From: Micromonospora arida
GTDB lineage: Bacteria; Actinomycetota; Actinomycetes; Mycobacteriales; Micromonosporaceae
NCBI RefSeq assembly: GCF_003857035.1
Contig: NZ_QGSY01000306.1
Coordinates: 1 to 58,109 of the forward strand
Direction: 5' to 3'
Length of the DNA stretch: 58,109 nt
The position numbers and the translations under genes were made by a program. The notes under the pieces were generated by a model. The model was not told the origin of the DNA and made no database searches. It saw only the letters and a list, made by a program, of their open reading frames with translations. This document shows, piece by piece, positions 17,193 through 25,911 of the stretch; the stretch's first letter is position 1; every line of letters begins with the position of its first letter.

Positions 17193-18143
17193 ATGATCGA
17201 AGAGTTGATCAAGAGCGCGGCCGCCGAGGACGACGACGCGATCGAAAGGCTGTGCGTGATCGCGGATGCCGATCCGGGGAGGCTGACTCCGTACCTAGGC
17301 TCCCTGCTCGATGTCGACGTGCTGTGGCCAGCGAAGTTGTATCGGGCGGCGGACGCCGATGTGGTCCGCCGGGTCATCGAGCGGATCGACGGCGGCCGGA
17401 CGCCGGACTGCCTCAATCAGCTGCGCGTCATCCTGGCGCAGACTGCTCACCCGCTCGCCGAGAGCGCCATGCGTCGCTGGTCGACGCAACCGCCGGCCGG
17501 TGCGGACGAGCTGTACGTCAATGCGCTGAGCTATGCGCTGGAGGGCGGCTGGACGGCCGACCCGGACGGCAGCCGCCGAGACCTGTGCGGCAGCATCGCG
17601 TACCGGTGGGTCATGCGCGAAATACCGCGACGCGCGGATGGTCGCATCTGTCCATGGTGCGCGTCGCCGCTGTGGATTGCCGCGGACCTGGACACCGCGG
17701 ACCCTGATGTCGGCGCCGCGCTGGCACATACGGGCTGGTCCGGCCGACTGGTGATCGAGACCTGTCATTTCTGCGCCTGCTATACGACTTTGTACAGCCA
17801 GGTCACGTCGGCCGGCGCCACCACCTGGTGGGCCGGTAACACCCGCCCGAGCTACCTCGGTTCATCCGAACCCAAGGACCCGCCGGCGCTGGCGCCGGTC
17901 CTGGGCCCGGCACGGCCGAGTCCCTATCAGGCCAGTGCCTGGAACCGGGGCGGGTCGACGCTGGGCGGCCGGCCCGAATGGATCCAGGACGCCGAGCACG
18001 CCGACTGCCCAGGCTGCGGCCAACCACTGGACTATGTGGGTTTGATCGGTGGCGCGGATCTGGACGACTACGGCGAGGGCGCCTACTACCTGCACCTGCA
18101 CCAGCCGTGCGGGTTCGCCGCGGTGAACTACCAGCAGAGCTGA
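17193..18143 (+). CDS. Unknown cysteine-rich protein with HEAT-like N-terminus
   Basis: A 316-residue protein I cannot name firmly. The first ~130 residues are helical and repeat-like. Four Cys sites follow: CPWC at 153-156, CHFC at 191-194, CPGC at 272-275 and Cys306, suggesting zinc binding. The C-terminus (GGRPEWIQDAEHADCPGCG, then FAAVNYQQS) recalls the end of DUF1963/YwqG-like proteins. No Shine-Dalgarno is seen; a TATGAC box ends 12 bp before the ATG, so a leaderless message is possible. It lies in the cargo between mobilization and secretion genes, beside a broken gene that also looks HEAT-like. An immunity or stress function is only a guess. Confidence 0.7.
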   Translation: MIEELIKSAAAEDDDAIERLCVIADADPGRLTPYLGSLLDVDVLWPAKLYRAADADVVRRVIERIDGGRTPDCLNQLRVILAQTAHPLAESAMRRWSTQPPAGADELYVNALSYALEGGWTADPDGSRRDLCGSIAYRWVMREIPRRADGRICPWCASPLWIAADLDTADPDVGAALAHTGWSGRLVIETCHFCACYTTLYSQVTSAGATTWWAGNTRPSYLGSSEPKDPPALAPVLGPARPSPYQASAWNRGGSTLGGRPEWIQDAEHADCPGCGQPLDYVGLIGGADLDDYGEGAYYLHLHQPCGFAAVNYQQS

Positions 18144-18214
18144 CCGCCGTACGTGGTCCGCCGTGGGCCGTTGTGCGCCCCTCGCGCGCACACTGTGGCA
18201 CTGCTGCGTTCGAG

Positions 18215-18612
18215 TCAGATCCACGTCCATGGGCGGATCGCGGTCCACAGCCGTCCGCGCCAACGTGCGCGCCGCGGGTGGAGGAAGATTTGGATGTCCT
18301 CCAGCGCGTTTTCGGCGGTGCCGCTGGTGTATGGCAGCGTCCGAGCTCGGCGCAGGGCGGCGACTACTCGGCGTTCGTCCAGCTGACCGTAGACCCTCGC
18401 GAGATGCCCCAGGCACGTTGCGGCGAGTGCGCTTACTTGGTGATCCTCGTGCTTAAGTAGCCGAAGGTGCAGCTCCAGTCTCCGTCGCCGTACAGCGCGG
18501 TGCCGACCATGGCATCCAGCGCGGCAGGCAGATCGCCCCGGTCGAGCGCAGCGTGTACCGCGGCCGGTGTCGACGACGGCGGGTTGTGGAAGATGTGATG
18601 CTCATGGCGCAC
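18215..18612 (-). pseudogene. Frameshifted small HEAT-like protein gene
   Basis: One frame gives VRHEHHIFHNPPSSTPAAV and ALDAMVGTALYGDGDWS, then runs into a stop at 18459. Another frame continues exactly where the fold should go on, with LHLRLLKHEDHQVSALAATC, LGHLARVYGQLDERRVVAAL and NALEDIQIFLHP. The join is at GACTGG-GAGCTGCAC near 18475-18485, where a few codons plus a frame-changing number of bases seem lost. Together they would make a ~130-residue helical protein with an ATCLGHLARV repeat-like core. Function unknown. The region 18144-18768 holds nothing else convincing. Confidence 0.65.
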
Positions 18613-18768
18613 CGTCACATTCTCCTGCGTCGCCGGTGGCAGGTGGCCCCGAGTCGCCGTCCCCCATCTGCGGCAGGTCGGATACTGGCGTCCATCCGTC
18701 CGTCGATCCAATGTGTTCACGCGCGAGACGCGGGGGCCGAGAATGGCAAGACGAAGTTCGCGCCACTC

Positions 18769-21700
18769 CTACCGCCTCCCACCTCGCTCGCGCCTGCGGT
18801 TGCGCTGGTTGGCTGCGAACAGGCGCTCGGTCAGGTCGGGCCACCCGGGCCAGCCGTCGACATGGTGATCGTCAGCGAAGTAGCCGAGTTCTGCTAGCCG
18901 AACCCATGCCTGGGCCACCGGCCGAGGGTCCTGCTCTGATGGCCACGAGAGGACGGAGATGAGAGTCTCGGCGACTCGCTTCTCATCTGGCGTCTGCGCG
19001 GACTGGGGCACATTGAGGAACGCCAGGCCGCAGCGCGCGACCGTTGCTTTCCCTTCCTCGCTGTTGGTTAGGGCGCGAGAAGCCATGAACAGCTGAAGCA
19101 CCTCCGCGACTAGAGCGGCAGATACGTCGGGATCCGTGGCGAGGCGATCGACCAAAAGGCGGGCGTAGAGATGCCGCTCGTCCTCATTCAGTGCCCGGCT
19201 TACCGCTAGTCGGGCGCATCGCAGGTAGCTCCGCTGCCGTTCGTCGTTGGTCGCCTCGCGAAGCGGCAGCAGCCAGGCCTGCAGCAGCGCGTGCGCGGCG
19301 GAGCCGTAGTCGTCGTTGCCGAACCCGACGAACGTGTTAACCGTGGCGCCAAGGTAGTCGAGCAACGGCGCCATTGTATGCAGCGCAACGTCGTCCAGAT
19401 TCCCGCACTGTAGGTAGCCCTTACGGGACAGCACCGCCGCGCGGTGCTGTCCGTACACATCAATGCGATCACCCGGGTTGGGCAATTCATACGTCCACGC
19501 CGGGTCGACTGGTGGCGGTTTAACCTCGTCGGCGGCCAGTTCAAGCTGTATGTCACGCAGGGCGCCGTCCCAGATCCGGCGCAGAGTGAGTACTTGCCCA
19601 ATCCCGGACCAGTCCTCGCTGCTGAGCTGTGAGCGCCAGAGCAGCACTTCACGGTGCCAAGGGGCCACTCGGTCCGTGGTCAGGCCGAATAGTTCTCCCG
19701 CGGTCAGATTTCTGGCCAGGCAGACGGCCAGTAGCACGAGGTTGGCGCTGTAGGCCGCGTGCCGGGTGGTCAGGGCTAGGCGGCGGGGTTGGTAGTCGGC
19801 GTGGGTGCGAGCCGGCCGTGGGTCGTGGGCTGCCCGGAACAGCTGGATCACCAGATCGGTCAGTCCGCTCCTGTCGGCGGCCGACATCGCGTCAGCTCGC
19901 TCGGTGAGGAAGCTGAGGATGGGTGCGCGGCTGGAAAGTGGGGTGAATGAGAGCAGAGCGTGCAGCCTGTCGTCGTCGGCCTGGCTAGAGCTATGCGCGA
20001 ACGCCGTTGCTGCGTGCCGAGCAGCGACCTCGTGCAGTGCCAGCCAGACCAGCCAGGCGACCAGGAACTCGCCGAACGTCGCGTGAAGGAACTCGTACGT
20101 CCTCAGCTCGGCGCCGTCTCGGGAGGCCTGTGAGCGGTGAATGAAGAAGAACCGGCCGAGAGCGTTCTCCGCCGCCCCGAGGGGCGCGCGCAGATCTCGA
20201 CGGTCAGCCGTAGGCGTCGGGCCGAAAAGAGCTGTCAAGTCCGTCTCTAGCTCCGTTTCGATGATCCATTGGCTGCCTCGGTTGAACATAGCCAGGCCCA
20301 CCACCGCTAGCCTGTGCAGCTCCTCATCTATGGCCCGATCTAGGTCTCGTTCGCCTAGCGAAGGGCGGTGCTTAGTCACCTCTCGCGCCGCGAAGTTGCG
20401 CAGCAGCCGCTCGTACAGCTCTCCGCGGCCTAGGTCCCCAGCGAGCCGCTGCAGACCATTGCCGTCCGCGTCGTACAGCGCCAGCATCAGCAGCAGCAAC
20501 GGTTGGCCGGCCAAGTCCGGGTGTCGCAGGACCGTCGATGCTGACAGCGGTTCGAGGCCGCGAGCGATTAGATGTTCCCTGTTGGTGGAGTTCCAGGTAG
20601 TTAGCCATGCCCCGACACGTTCCTCGTCGAACGGTTCCAGCCGCAGCGCGACTGTGTCTTCCGGCGGTCGCGCTCGATCCGCGACGCTGGTACGGCTGGT
20701 CACCACAACTGCCACAGGCCTGCCCTGGTCGGCCTCGCGGCGCTGGAATCGGGCGATGTTCACCAGGTAGTCGGTTTGACTGACCCCGGTTGCCTGGAGC
20801 AGTTCGTCGAACCCGTCCAGCAATACCACCGGCAGTGCGTCTGGTGCCGACCGGACTAGTGCCGGCCACTCAAGTCGCTCACCGGTGACCGCCTTGATCG
20901 CGTGTTCAATTTGATCCTGTAGCACCGCGTCCGCGGGAACTTCGCGCAGTACCACGCGGATCGGCAAGAAGTCGGCCGATGGCAGCCTTGCGGCTAGCAC
21001 CTTGGTTAGCACGGACTTTCCGGATCCGGGTTGGCCGAGAACGAGCAGCGGCGCAACCGTCGCCTCTGACGAGGTCAGATGGCCCGTGACGAACTCCTCT
21101 AGGTCCTCCCGAAGCGGCTGCTGAATCCACCACTGCTCCTCGCTCGCCCGGACATCCGCGTCTACCCTCGCAGTCCGGAACATGGGCTCGACGTACGCCT
21201 GCGCCAACGTTGGGATTTGTAGTCCCCGCGGAGTATCGGTGGACTCCACAATCGGCCGATCCAGGGTCGCCCCATAAGCGTTGGCCAGGCTCGTGCGGCG
21301 CTCGTCGGGAACCCGGCCGGTGGAGATGTCGCTGAGCAGTCGGTGCAGTATGGACAACGCGGGACCGAGATCCCGTACCTCCGCCCGCGTGGCGGCGTGA
21401 TCCCGGCTAGCCGACCACAGTGCCACCTCGGGAAAGTCGACCGCGAGCCGGCGGATCAGCTCGGCGTAACGCTCGACGGCCAGCTTCGGCAGGCTGTGCA
21501 GCACGGCAGCGGCTCGCCGTTCCGAGCTTTCGCTCAGCACGTCCGCGATGTGCAGGCCCCTGATGAACGCCATCATCCCTGCCGAGAGCTCGCTGAAATA
21601 GAGCAACAGACGCTCTTGGAACTGCTCCTCGGGTTCATACGGCCGCGGTAGCGGCACCGGAGAGGCCAGGCCCGACGTGGCGACGCTGCCAGTGGCCTCG

Positions 21701-22071
21701 ATTGCCGCAGCGGACGCTAGGGACTCCTGCTCGGCGCGGGAGAGGTCGAGGTCGGTGAAGCGGAACGGCAGGTCCGATGCTGCCAGCGCTTCGAAGTACG
21801 CGGTCACCACCAGCACCGAGTGGGCAGCCTCGATTCGCTGGGTCCGGCCGTACCGCGACAGACCACTACGCCGCTCGACAAGCCCTCGCACCAGGTCTTG
21901 CCCGAGCCGGGCGAACTCAACTTTTGCGTCGAACCATCCGAGTACCGCCGGAAAGGCCGGCACCGCGGCCAGCATCAGCCCTCCAGTCACACGGTCCAAG
22001 GCGGTGACCACGGGGTTGTCCAGCCCGCCTAGCAGCAAAGCGGCGTCGGCGTAACTCAGTGTCTTGGCCAT
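18769..22071 (-). CDS. NACHT NTPase, NLR-related (bNACHT-like), probable phage defence
   Basis: Large 1100-residue STAND protein. The N-terminal ~330 residues are helical and open with LSYADAALLLGG and VVTALDRVTGGL, the form I recall for the NACHT-associated helical domain called NNH7; naming is from memory. The NACHT domain has Walker A GQPGSGKS at 346-353 and Walker B VVLLDGFDE at 415-423, with sensor-like VVVTSRTSVADR. The C-terminal ~600 residues are helical and would be the sensor. Related bacterial NACHT proteins stop phage by abortive responses. The ATG at 22071 matches the family start; the frame is open to 22137. It stands alone, convergent to the broken small gene, between mobilization and secretion genes. 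Confidence 0.85.
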   Translation of the reverse strand: MAKTLSYADAALLLGGLDNPVVTALDRVTGGLMLAAVPAFPAVLGWFDAKVEFARLGQDLVRGLVERRSGLSRYGRTQRIEAAHSVLVVTAYFEALAASDLPFRFTDLDLSRAEQESLASAAAIEATGSVATSGLASPVPLPRPYEPEEQFQERLLLYFSELSAGMMAFIRGLHIADVLSESSERRAAAVLHSLPKLAVERYAELIRRLAVDFPEVALWSASRDHAATRAEVRDLGPALSILHRLLSDISTGRVPDERRTSLANAYGATLDRPIVESTDTPRGLQIPTLAQAYVEPMFRTARVDADVRASEEQWWIQQPLREDLEEFVTGHLTSSEATVAPLLVLGQPGSGKSVLTKVLAARLPSADFLPIRVVLREVPADAVLQDQIEHAIKAVTGERLEWPALVRSAPDALPVVLLDGFDELLQATGVSQTDYLVNIARFQRREADQGRPVAVVVTSRTSVADRARPPEDTVALRLEPFDEERVGAWLTTWNSTNREHLIARGLEPLSASTVLRHPDLAGQPLLLLMLALYDADGNGLQRLAGDLGRGELYERLLRNFAAREVTKHRPSLGERDLDRAIDEELHRLAVVGLAMFNRGSQWIIETELETDLTALFGPTPTADRRDLRAPLGAAENALGRFFFIHRSQASRDGAELRTYEFLHATFGEFLVAWLVWLALHEVAARHAATAFAHSSSQADDDRLHALLSFTPLSSRAPILSFLTERADAMSAADRSGLTDLVIQLFRAAHDPRPARTHADYQPRRLALTTRHAAYSANLVLLAVCLARNLTAGELFGLTTDRVAPWHREVLLWRSQLSSEDWSGIGQVLTLRRIWDGALRDIQLELAADEVKPPPVDPAWTYELPNPGDRIDVYGQHRAAVLSRKGYLQCGNLDDVALHTMAPLLDYLGATVNTFVGFGNDDYGSAAHALLQAWLLPLREATNDERQRSYLRCARLAVSRALNEDERHLYARLLVDRLATDPDVSAALVAEVLQLFMASRALTNSEEGKATVARCGLAFLNVPQSAQTPDEKRVAETLISVLSWPSEQDPRPVAQAWVRLAELGYFADDHHVDGWPGWPDLTERLFAANQRNRRRERGGRR

Positions 22072-22140
22072 GCGACGGCTCCTGCGAGGGGAGGGATGCA
22101 GCAGTTCATCATCGCGCGCGAAGGGCGGACTGGGCACGCC

Positions 22141-22550
22141 TCACGCACGACAAAAGGCCGCACTTCCTTGAAGAGCGGTCCGGACGGCGACATCGGAGGC
22201 CGGAGCGAATCGTCGACCGGGGTACCGGGACCCCCGGCAGCCGCACCGTAACCGGTCTCGGAACACATCGACGAGTCGGACCGGCTCCCTCCGGGTGCGG
22301 GTCGACAAGCCTGCGCCTACCAACTCCTCCGTCGTGAAGCCGGCCGCGCGTAGGTGGCGCGTCAGCGGGCGCCATCCAAATGGGCATACCCAACCCGCCA
22401 CGGCCACTCCCGTTCCACGAGCACAGCAACACCACGTTCGGCGAGATAGGCGCGAGGGCCGTCGGCGTACTCGAGCTGAGCAAGGTAGTACGCCACCGCA
22501 GCCTCGACGGCCGCCAGCAGCCGCTCGGGCTCAAGCCCAATGCCGCGTAC
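22141..22550 (-). pseudogene. Remnant of a DnaG/toprim-like primase gene
   Basis: Two overlapping frames carry pieces of one protein. The first has GIGLEPERLLAAVEAAVAYY, then LAQLEYADGPRAYLAERGVA and WRVGYAHLDGAR before a stop at 22362-22364. The second resumes GWRPLTRHLRAAGFTTEELV and GAGLSTRTRREPVRLVDVFRDRL. This is the helical part of primase-type proteins before the toprim domain (AYLAERG, then VGYAP-x-GW-x-PLTRHLRAAGF). Both the zinc-finger start and the toprim domain are missing. It is therefore a decayed replication or transfer primase of the element. The frameshift is near 22385. Confidence 0.6.
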
Positions 22551-22612
22551 AGGGGACGTCGTTTGCTTGAGTCGAGGTGCGCCATTGACTACCTCAGATA
22601 TCCAAGCTAGCT

Positions 22613-24448
22613 TCAGCCGGCCCGTCCCCGCCAGGAGCGCTGGGTCAGGCGGTCCCGACGTGCGGCGCGGGTGCGCTGCGCCTGACGGGTCATCTCGGCG
22701 GTGGAGGCGGCGACGGCCGCGGTCAGTCGGTCGGCGCTCGGCTCGTCGTACCAGGGCAGCAGGTTGAGCATCGCCACCTTCACGCCGGTGGCGAACAACA
22801 ACGCCGATCTCTTTGGCAGTGCCCGGATGTGCGCCGGGTCGAGGATCCGCTGCCGGCGCACCGATGTCTGGTACGAGGTATGGCCTTTGCCGTCTCGGGT
22901 GCGGGAGGCGACGGTAACGTCGTGTTCGCCGACGAGCCGGGACAGGTCCTCGGCGAACCGGGCGTCATCAATGCCTGCGCCGATCAGCTTGACCGTGGCC
23001 GCTGACCACAGTGCGTCCATGCCTCGCTCACCCCACACTCTGGTCCCTTGCCGGTAGGACTGCAGGATTGTCAGCGGGATGATGCCTCGGCTGCCGAGGT
23101 GGCTGTACAGCTCCGGCAGGTCTGCGATCTTGCAAATGTTCGCGGCCTCATCCAGGCAGGCGACCAGCGGCGGGTCGAGCCGGCCGCCGTGCGCCTCGGC
23201 GAGCGTCACTGCGGCCCGCAGCACCTGGTCGGTCAGACCAGCGACGAGCGGTGCCGCCGCTCCGGCGCCGTCTTTGGACAGCAGGTACAGGGTGTCGGCG
23301 CTCTCGACGAACGCTTCGACCTCCAGTGTCGGCAGTGGCAGGTCTGGTGGGGTGACCCAGGCCATGATGGTCGGGTTGGCCAGGCACGCTGCGGCGGTGC
23401 GGGCGGTTTCGTAGAGCCCTTCGCGAGTCTCCGGTGCGCCGGCCTGCCGGCCGGACATCGCCCGGGCGGAGGCACCGAAACCGTGGCTCTTGAGGATCGT
23501 CGCCGGCTCCCGCGAGGTGGAATCAGACAGCCACGCCTGGACCGAGGTCAGCGTGCGGCCCTCCAGCGCGGCGGCCAGGATGAGCGAGGTGAGCAGGTCC
23601 TGCGCTCCCTGAATCCAGAAGTCGTCGCTGCCTTGGGAGTTGCGGACCTGCTGGACAAAGTGGTTGGCCAGCCGGTGGGCGTCCTCGACGTCCTCGACTG
23701 AGGCCAGGGGGTTCCACCACCACCCCTGCGGCACGTGGGCGATGGACTGCGGGTCAAACACCCACACGCTGCCACGCTCGGCGCGAAGGGCAGCCGTCGT
23801 GGCCCACAGGTCGGGCTTGTTGCTGGTGGCGAGGGCCGCGCCCGGCGCGCCGAGGACGGACTGCACAGCCATTGCAGTCGTCTTTCCAGCGCGGGGCGCC
23901 ATCACCGCGAGGATGACGTCCTCCCAGGAGGAGTAGAGCCGAGGACCTGAGCCGCGCCGCCGGCGATGCGCGCCGAGAACGACCCCAGCTGACTCGGCCG
24001 AGATCTCCCTCACCGCCGCATCCGCCAGGCCGCGCCGCAGGCGCCGAGCCTTGGCGGCGACCGCGGATAGCGTCATCGCCCGTACCTCGGCCGGGCCGGC
24101 GAGCGACGGCAGCGGGTCCTCGGCGTCGGGCTTGCGCCCCTGCCACCACATCGCCGTGAGAGTGATCAGGCAGACCAGCATCAGCAGCAACACCGCGAAG
24201 ACCAGACCGACGACGGTGGGGGACGCCCCGGGCCACAACGCCGACCATTCGGTGCGTAGCAGGTACTCGAGGTACGCCGATCCGAAGCCGGGCCCAATGG
24301 CGGGCTGCCCGGTTACTGCAGCGGCGATCCATCCGGCCAGCCAGGACAGCCACATCAGGGCAATGACCGCCCACGCCAGCCCCAGCATCAGGAACGGGGT
24401 GAGCGGACCTCCGACACTGCCGCGCGGCTCGACGGGCCGGGTGTTCAT
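22613..24448 (-). CDS. Type IV coupling protein (TraG/VirD4-like)
   Basis: ATPase that brings the relaxase-DNA complex to the secretion channel. Two N-terminal membrane helices lie near residues 15-45 and 77-101. The nucleotide site is VMAPRAGKTTAMAV (Lys189) and Walker B is LVACLDEAANICKIADLPEL; ILQSYRQGTRVWGERGMDALW follows as in VirD4. Length is 611 residues from ATG 24448. That ATG overlaps the stop of the VirB4-like gene (ATGA), so the genes are coupled. The frame is open beyond the ATG but starts inside the upstream gene. Confidence 0.9.
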   Translation of the reverse strand: MNTRPVEPRGSVGGPLTPFLMLGLAWAVIALMWLSWLAGWIAAAVTGQPAIGPGFGSAYLEYLLRTEWSALWPGASPTVVGLVFAVLLLMLVCLITLTAMWWQGRKPDAEDPLPSLAGPAEVRAMTLSAVAAKARRLRRGLADAAVREISAESAGVVLGAHRRRRGSGPRLYSSWEDVILAVMAPRAGKTTAMAVQSVLGAPGAALATSNKPDLWATTAALRAERGSVWVFDPQSIAHVPQGWWWNPLASVEDVEDAHRLANHFVQQVRNSQGSDDFWIQGAQDLLTSLILAAALEGRTLTSVQAWLSDSTSREPATILKSHGFGASARAMSGRQAGAPETREGLYETARTAAACLANPTIMAWVTPPDLPLPTLEVEAFVESADTLYLLSKDGAGAAAPLVAGLTDQVLRAAVTLAEAHGGRLDPPLVACLDEAANICKIADLPELYSHLGSRGIIPLTILQSYRQGTRVWGERGMDALWSAATVKLIGAGIDDARFAEDLSRLVGEHDVTVASRTRDGKGHTSYQTSVRRQRILDPAHIRALPKRSALLFATGVKVAMLNLLPWYDEPSADRLTAAVAASTAEMTRQAQRTRAARRDRLTQRSWRGRAG

Positions 24449-25890
24449 GGCTGCACCTGCCGGATTGCTGCATCGGTGTCGTAGAGCTCCCACTCGTCAC
24501 CGACCAGCGTCAGCGACACCGGTAGCCCGTTGCGCTCGCCCGTCTTGATCAGATACTTACCCCGGCCTGGGTGCACAGACCCGGCGAACCACGCTTCCGG
24601 CGCAGCCCAGGACGCCACTAGCTCCCGTTCGGGTCCCGACAGCTTGATCACCTCATTGACCCGGTTCAGTTCGCGGGGCGGTAGCCCGGCCAGGATCTTG
24701 ATGGCGGAGCGTTCGATGAAGCCCTGTGCCTTGGCCCGATCTTCGGGCGTGGGTAGAGCGTCTAGGTCGGCGAGGGAGTGGGTGACCATCACGCTGGCCA
24801 TGCCGCGTTGCCGGTTGAGTCGGGTGAGCGCGTCGGCGTGCTCGACGAGGCCGGATGCGCCGCGCAGGGCTCGCCACAGTTCGTCCATGACGCCGAGGTA
24901 CTGCCGGCGCGGTGCGAGGCCCTGGTCGGCAAGCACGGACGCGGCGTCGACCATGCCGAAGCCGTACGCCCAGGTGCACAGCATGGCGGCGGCCACCAGT
25001 TGGTCCCCGGCAGCGGCGACCTGGGAGATGTCGACGCTGACGGCCGGCGCGTCCAGGTCCAAGGGCTTGGTCGTCGGGCCGTCGAACACCCCGCGCAGGC
25101 TGCCCTCGCACAGCAGCGCCAGGGTAGGCACGAGCTGGTCGACGCGGCGCCGGTACTCGCCGTCGGTGCGGGCCCGGGCTGCGGTGAGTAGCTCGTCGGC
25201 GCCGGCTTCGACCAGGCTCAGCACGTCCGGCACCGTGGGGTCCCGGTCAAGGCGCTCGGCGAGTACGTCGATCGCCCGCCCCAGGATGATTTCCTCGGTG
25301 TTGTTGAGCGCCTGCCCTCGCACCAGGGCACATAACGCCAGCAGCAGCGACATGCGCCGGCCCCGGATTTCGAGGCGCAGTTGCCGGGCCTCGGTGCTGT
25401 CCATCCGGGCGAGCGCGCTGCCAAGAGGGCCGGAGTCGAGTGGGTTGAGCCGGTCGAGGCCGCGGCCCACGCGGATGACCTGTCCGCCGAGGTGCTCGAC
25501 AAGCCGGGTGTAGTCCGGCTTGGTGTCGCCGAGGATCAGGGCGCTGGTACCGAATCCGGTCATGCCGGTGATGAGCCGCTTGACCACGGTGGACTTGCCG
25601 ACGCCGGGTTGGCCGAGGACGAATACGCCGGGGTTGGTGATGAGGCCTTCGCGGAGCCATTCGAGGGGGTCGAGGCAGACGACCTCGCCCCAGAGCATGT
25701 GCCGTCCGATCGGTACGCCGATCGTGGGTGCCCCGGATCCGGCGACGAAAGGAAACAGCCCGCACAGCTGGACGGTGGTGCCCTGGTACTCCATTCCGGG
25801 GGAGATGTGGCTGGCTCGGCCAGCGCCGGGTGTCCGTACACCCCATGCTGGCGCCGGCGCGACCGCGTCTGCGGCGGCGGTGCTCTTCAT
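24445..25890 (-). CDS. VirB4/TraC-like conjugation ATPase
   Basis: Energises the type IV secretion apparatus. The 481-residue protein lacks the long N-terminal part of classical VirB4 and begins near the ATPase core: NPGVFVLGQPGVGKSTVVKRL (Lys99), LGDTKPDYTRLVEHLGGQVIRVG, Walker B YLGVMDELWRALRG and the VMVTHSLADLDAL arginine-finger region. The missing VirB4 N-terminal role is likely supplied by the SCO6880-like protein encoded just upstream, as is usual in actinobacteria. It shares the operon from 29895 to 22613. Confidence 0.87.
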   Translation of the reverse strand: MKSTAAADAVAPAPAWGVRTPGAGRASHISPGMEYQGTTVQLCGLFPFVAGSGAPTIGVPIGRHMLWGEVVCLDPLEWLREGLITNPGVFVLGQPGVGKSTVVKRLITGMTGFGTSALILGDTKPDYTRLVEHLGGQVIRVGRGLDRLNPLDSGPLGSALARMDSTEARQLRLEIRGRRMSLLLALCALVRGQALNNTEEIILGRAIDVLAERLDRDPTVPDVLSLVEAGADELLTAARARTDGEYRRRVDQLVPTLALLCEGSLRGVFDGPTTKPLDLDAPAVSVDISQVAAAGDQLVAAAMLCTWAYGFGMVDAASVLADQGLAPRRQYLGVMDELWRALRGASGLVEHADALTRLNRQRGMASVMVTHSLADLDALPTPEDRAKAQGFIERSAIKILAGLPPRELNRVNEVIKLSGPERELVASWAAPEAWFAGSVHPGRGKYLIKTGERNGLPVSLTLVGDEWELYDTDAAIRQVQP

Positions 25891-25911
25891 TGATCGCTCC
25901 TGCTCTTGAGG

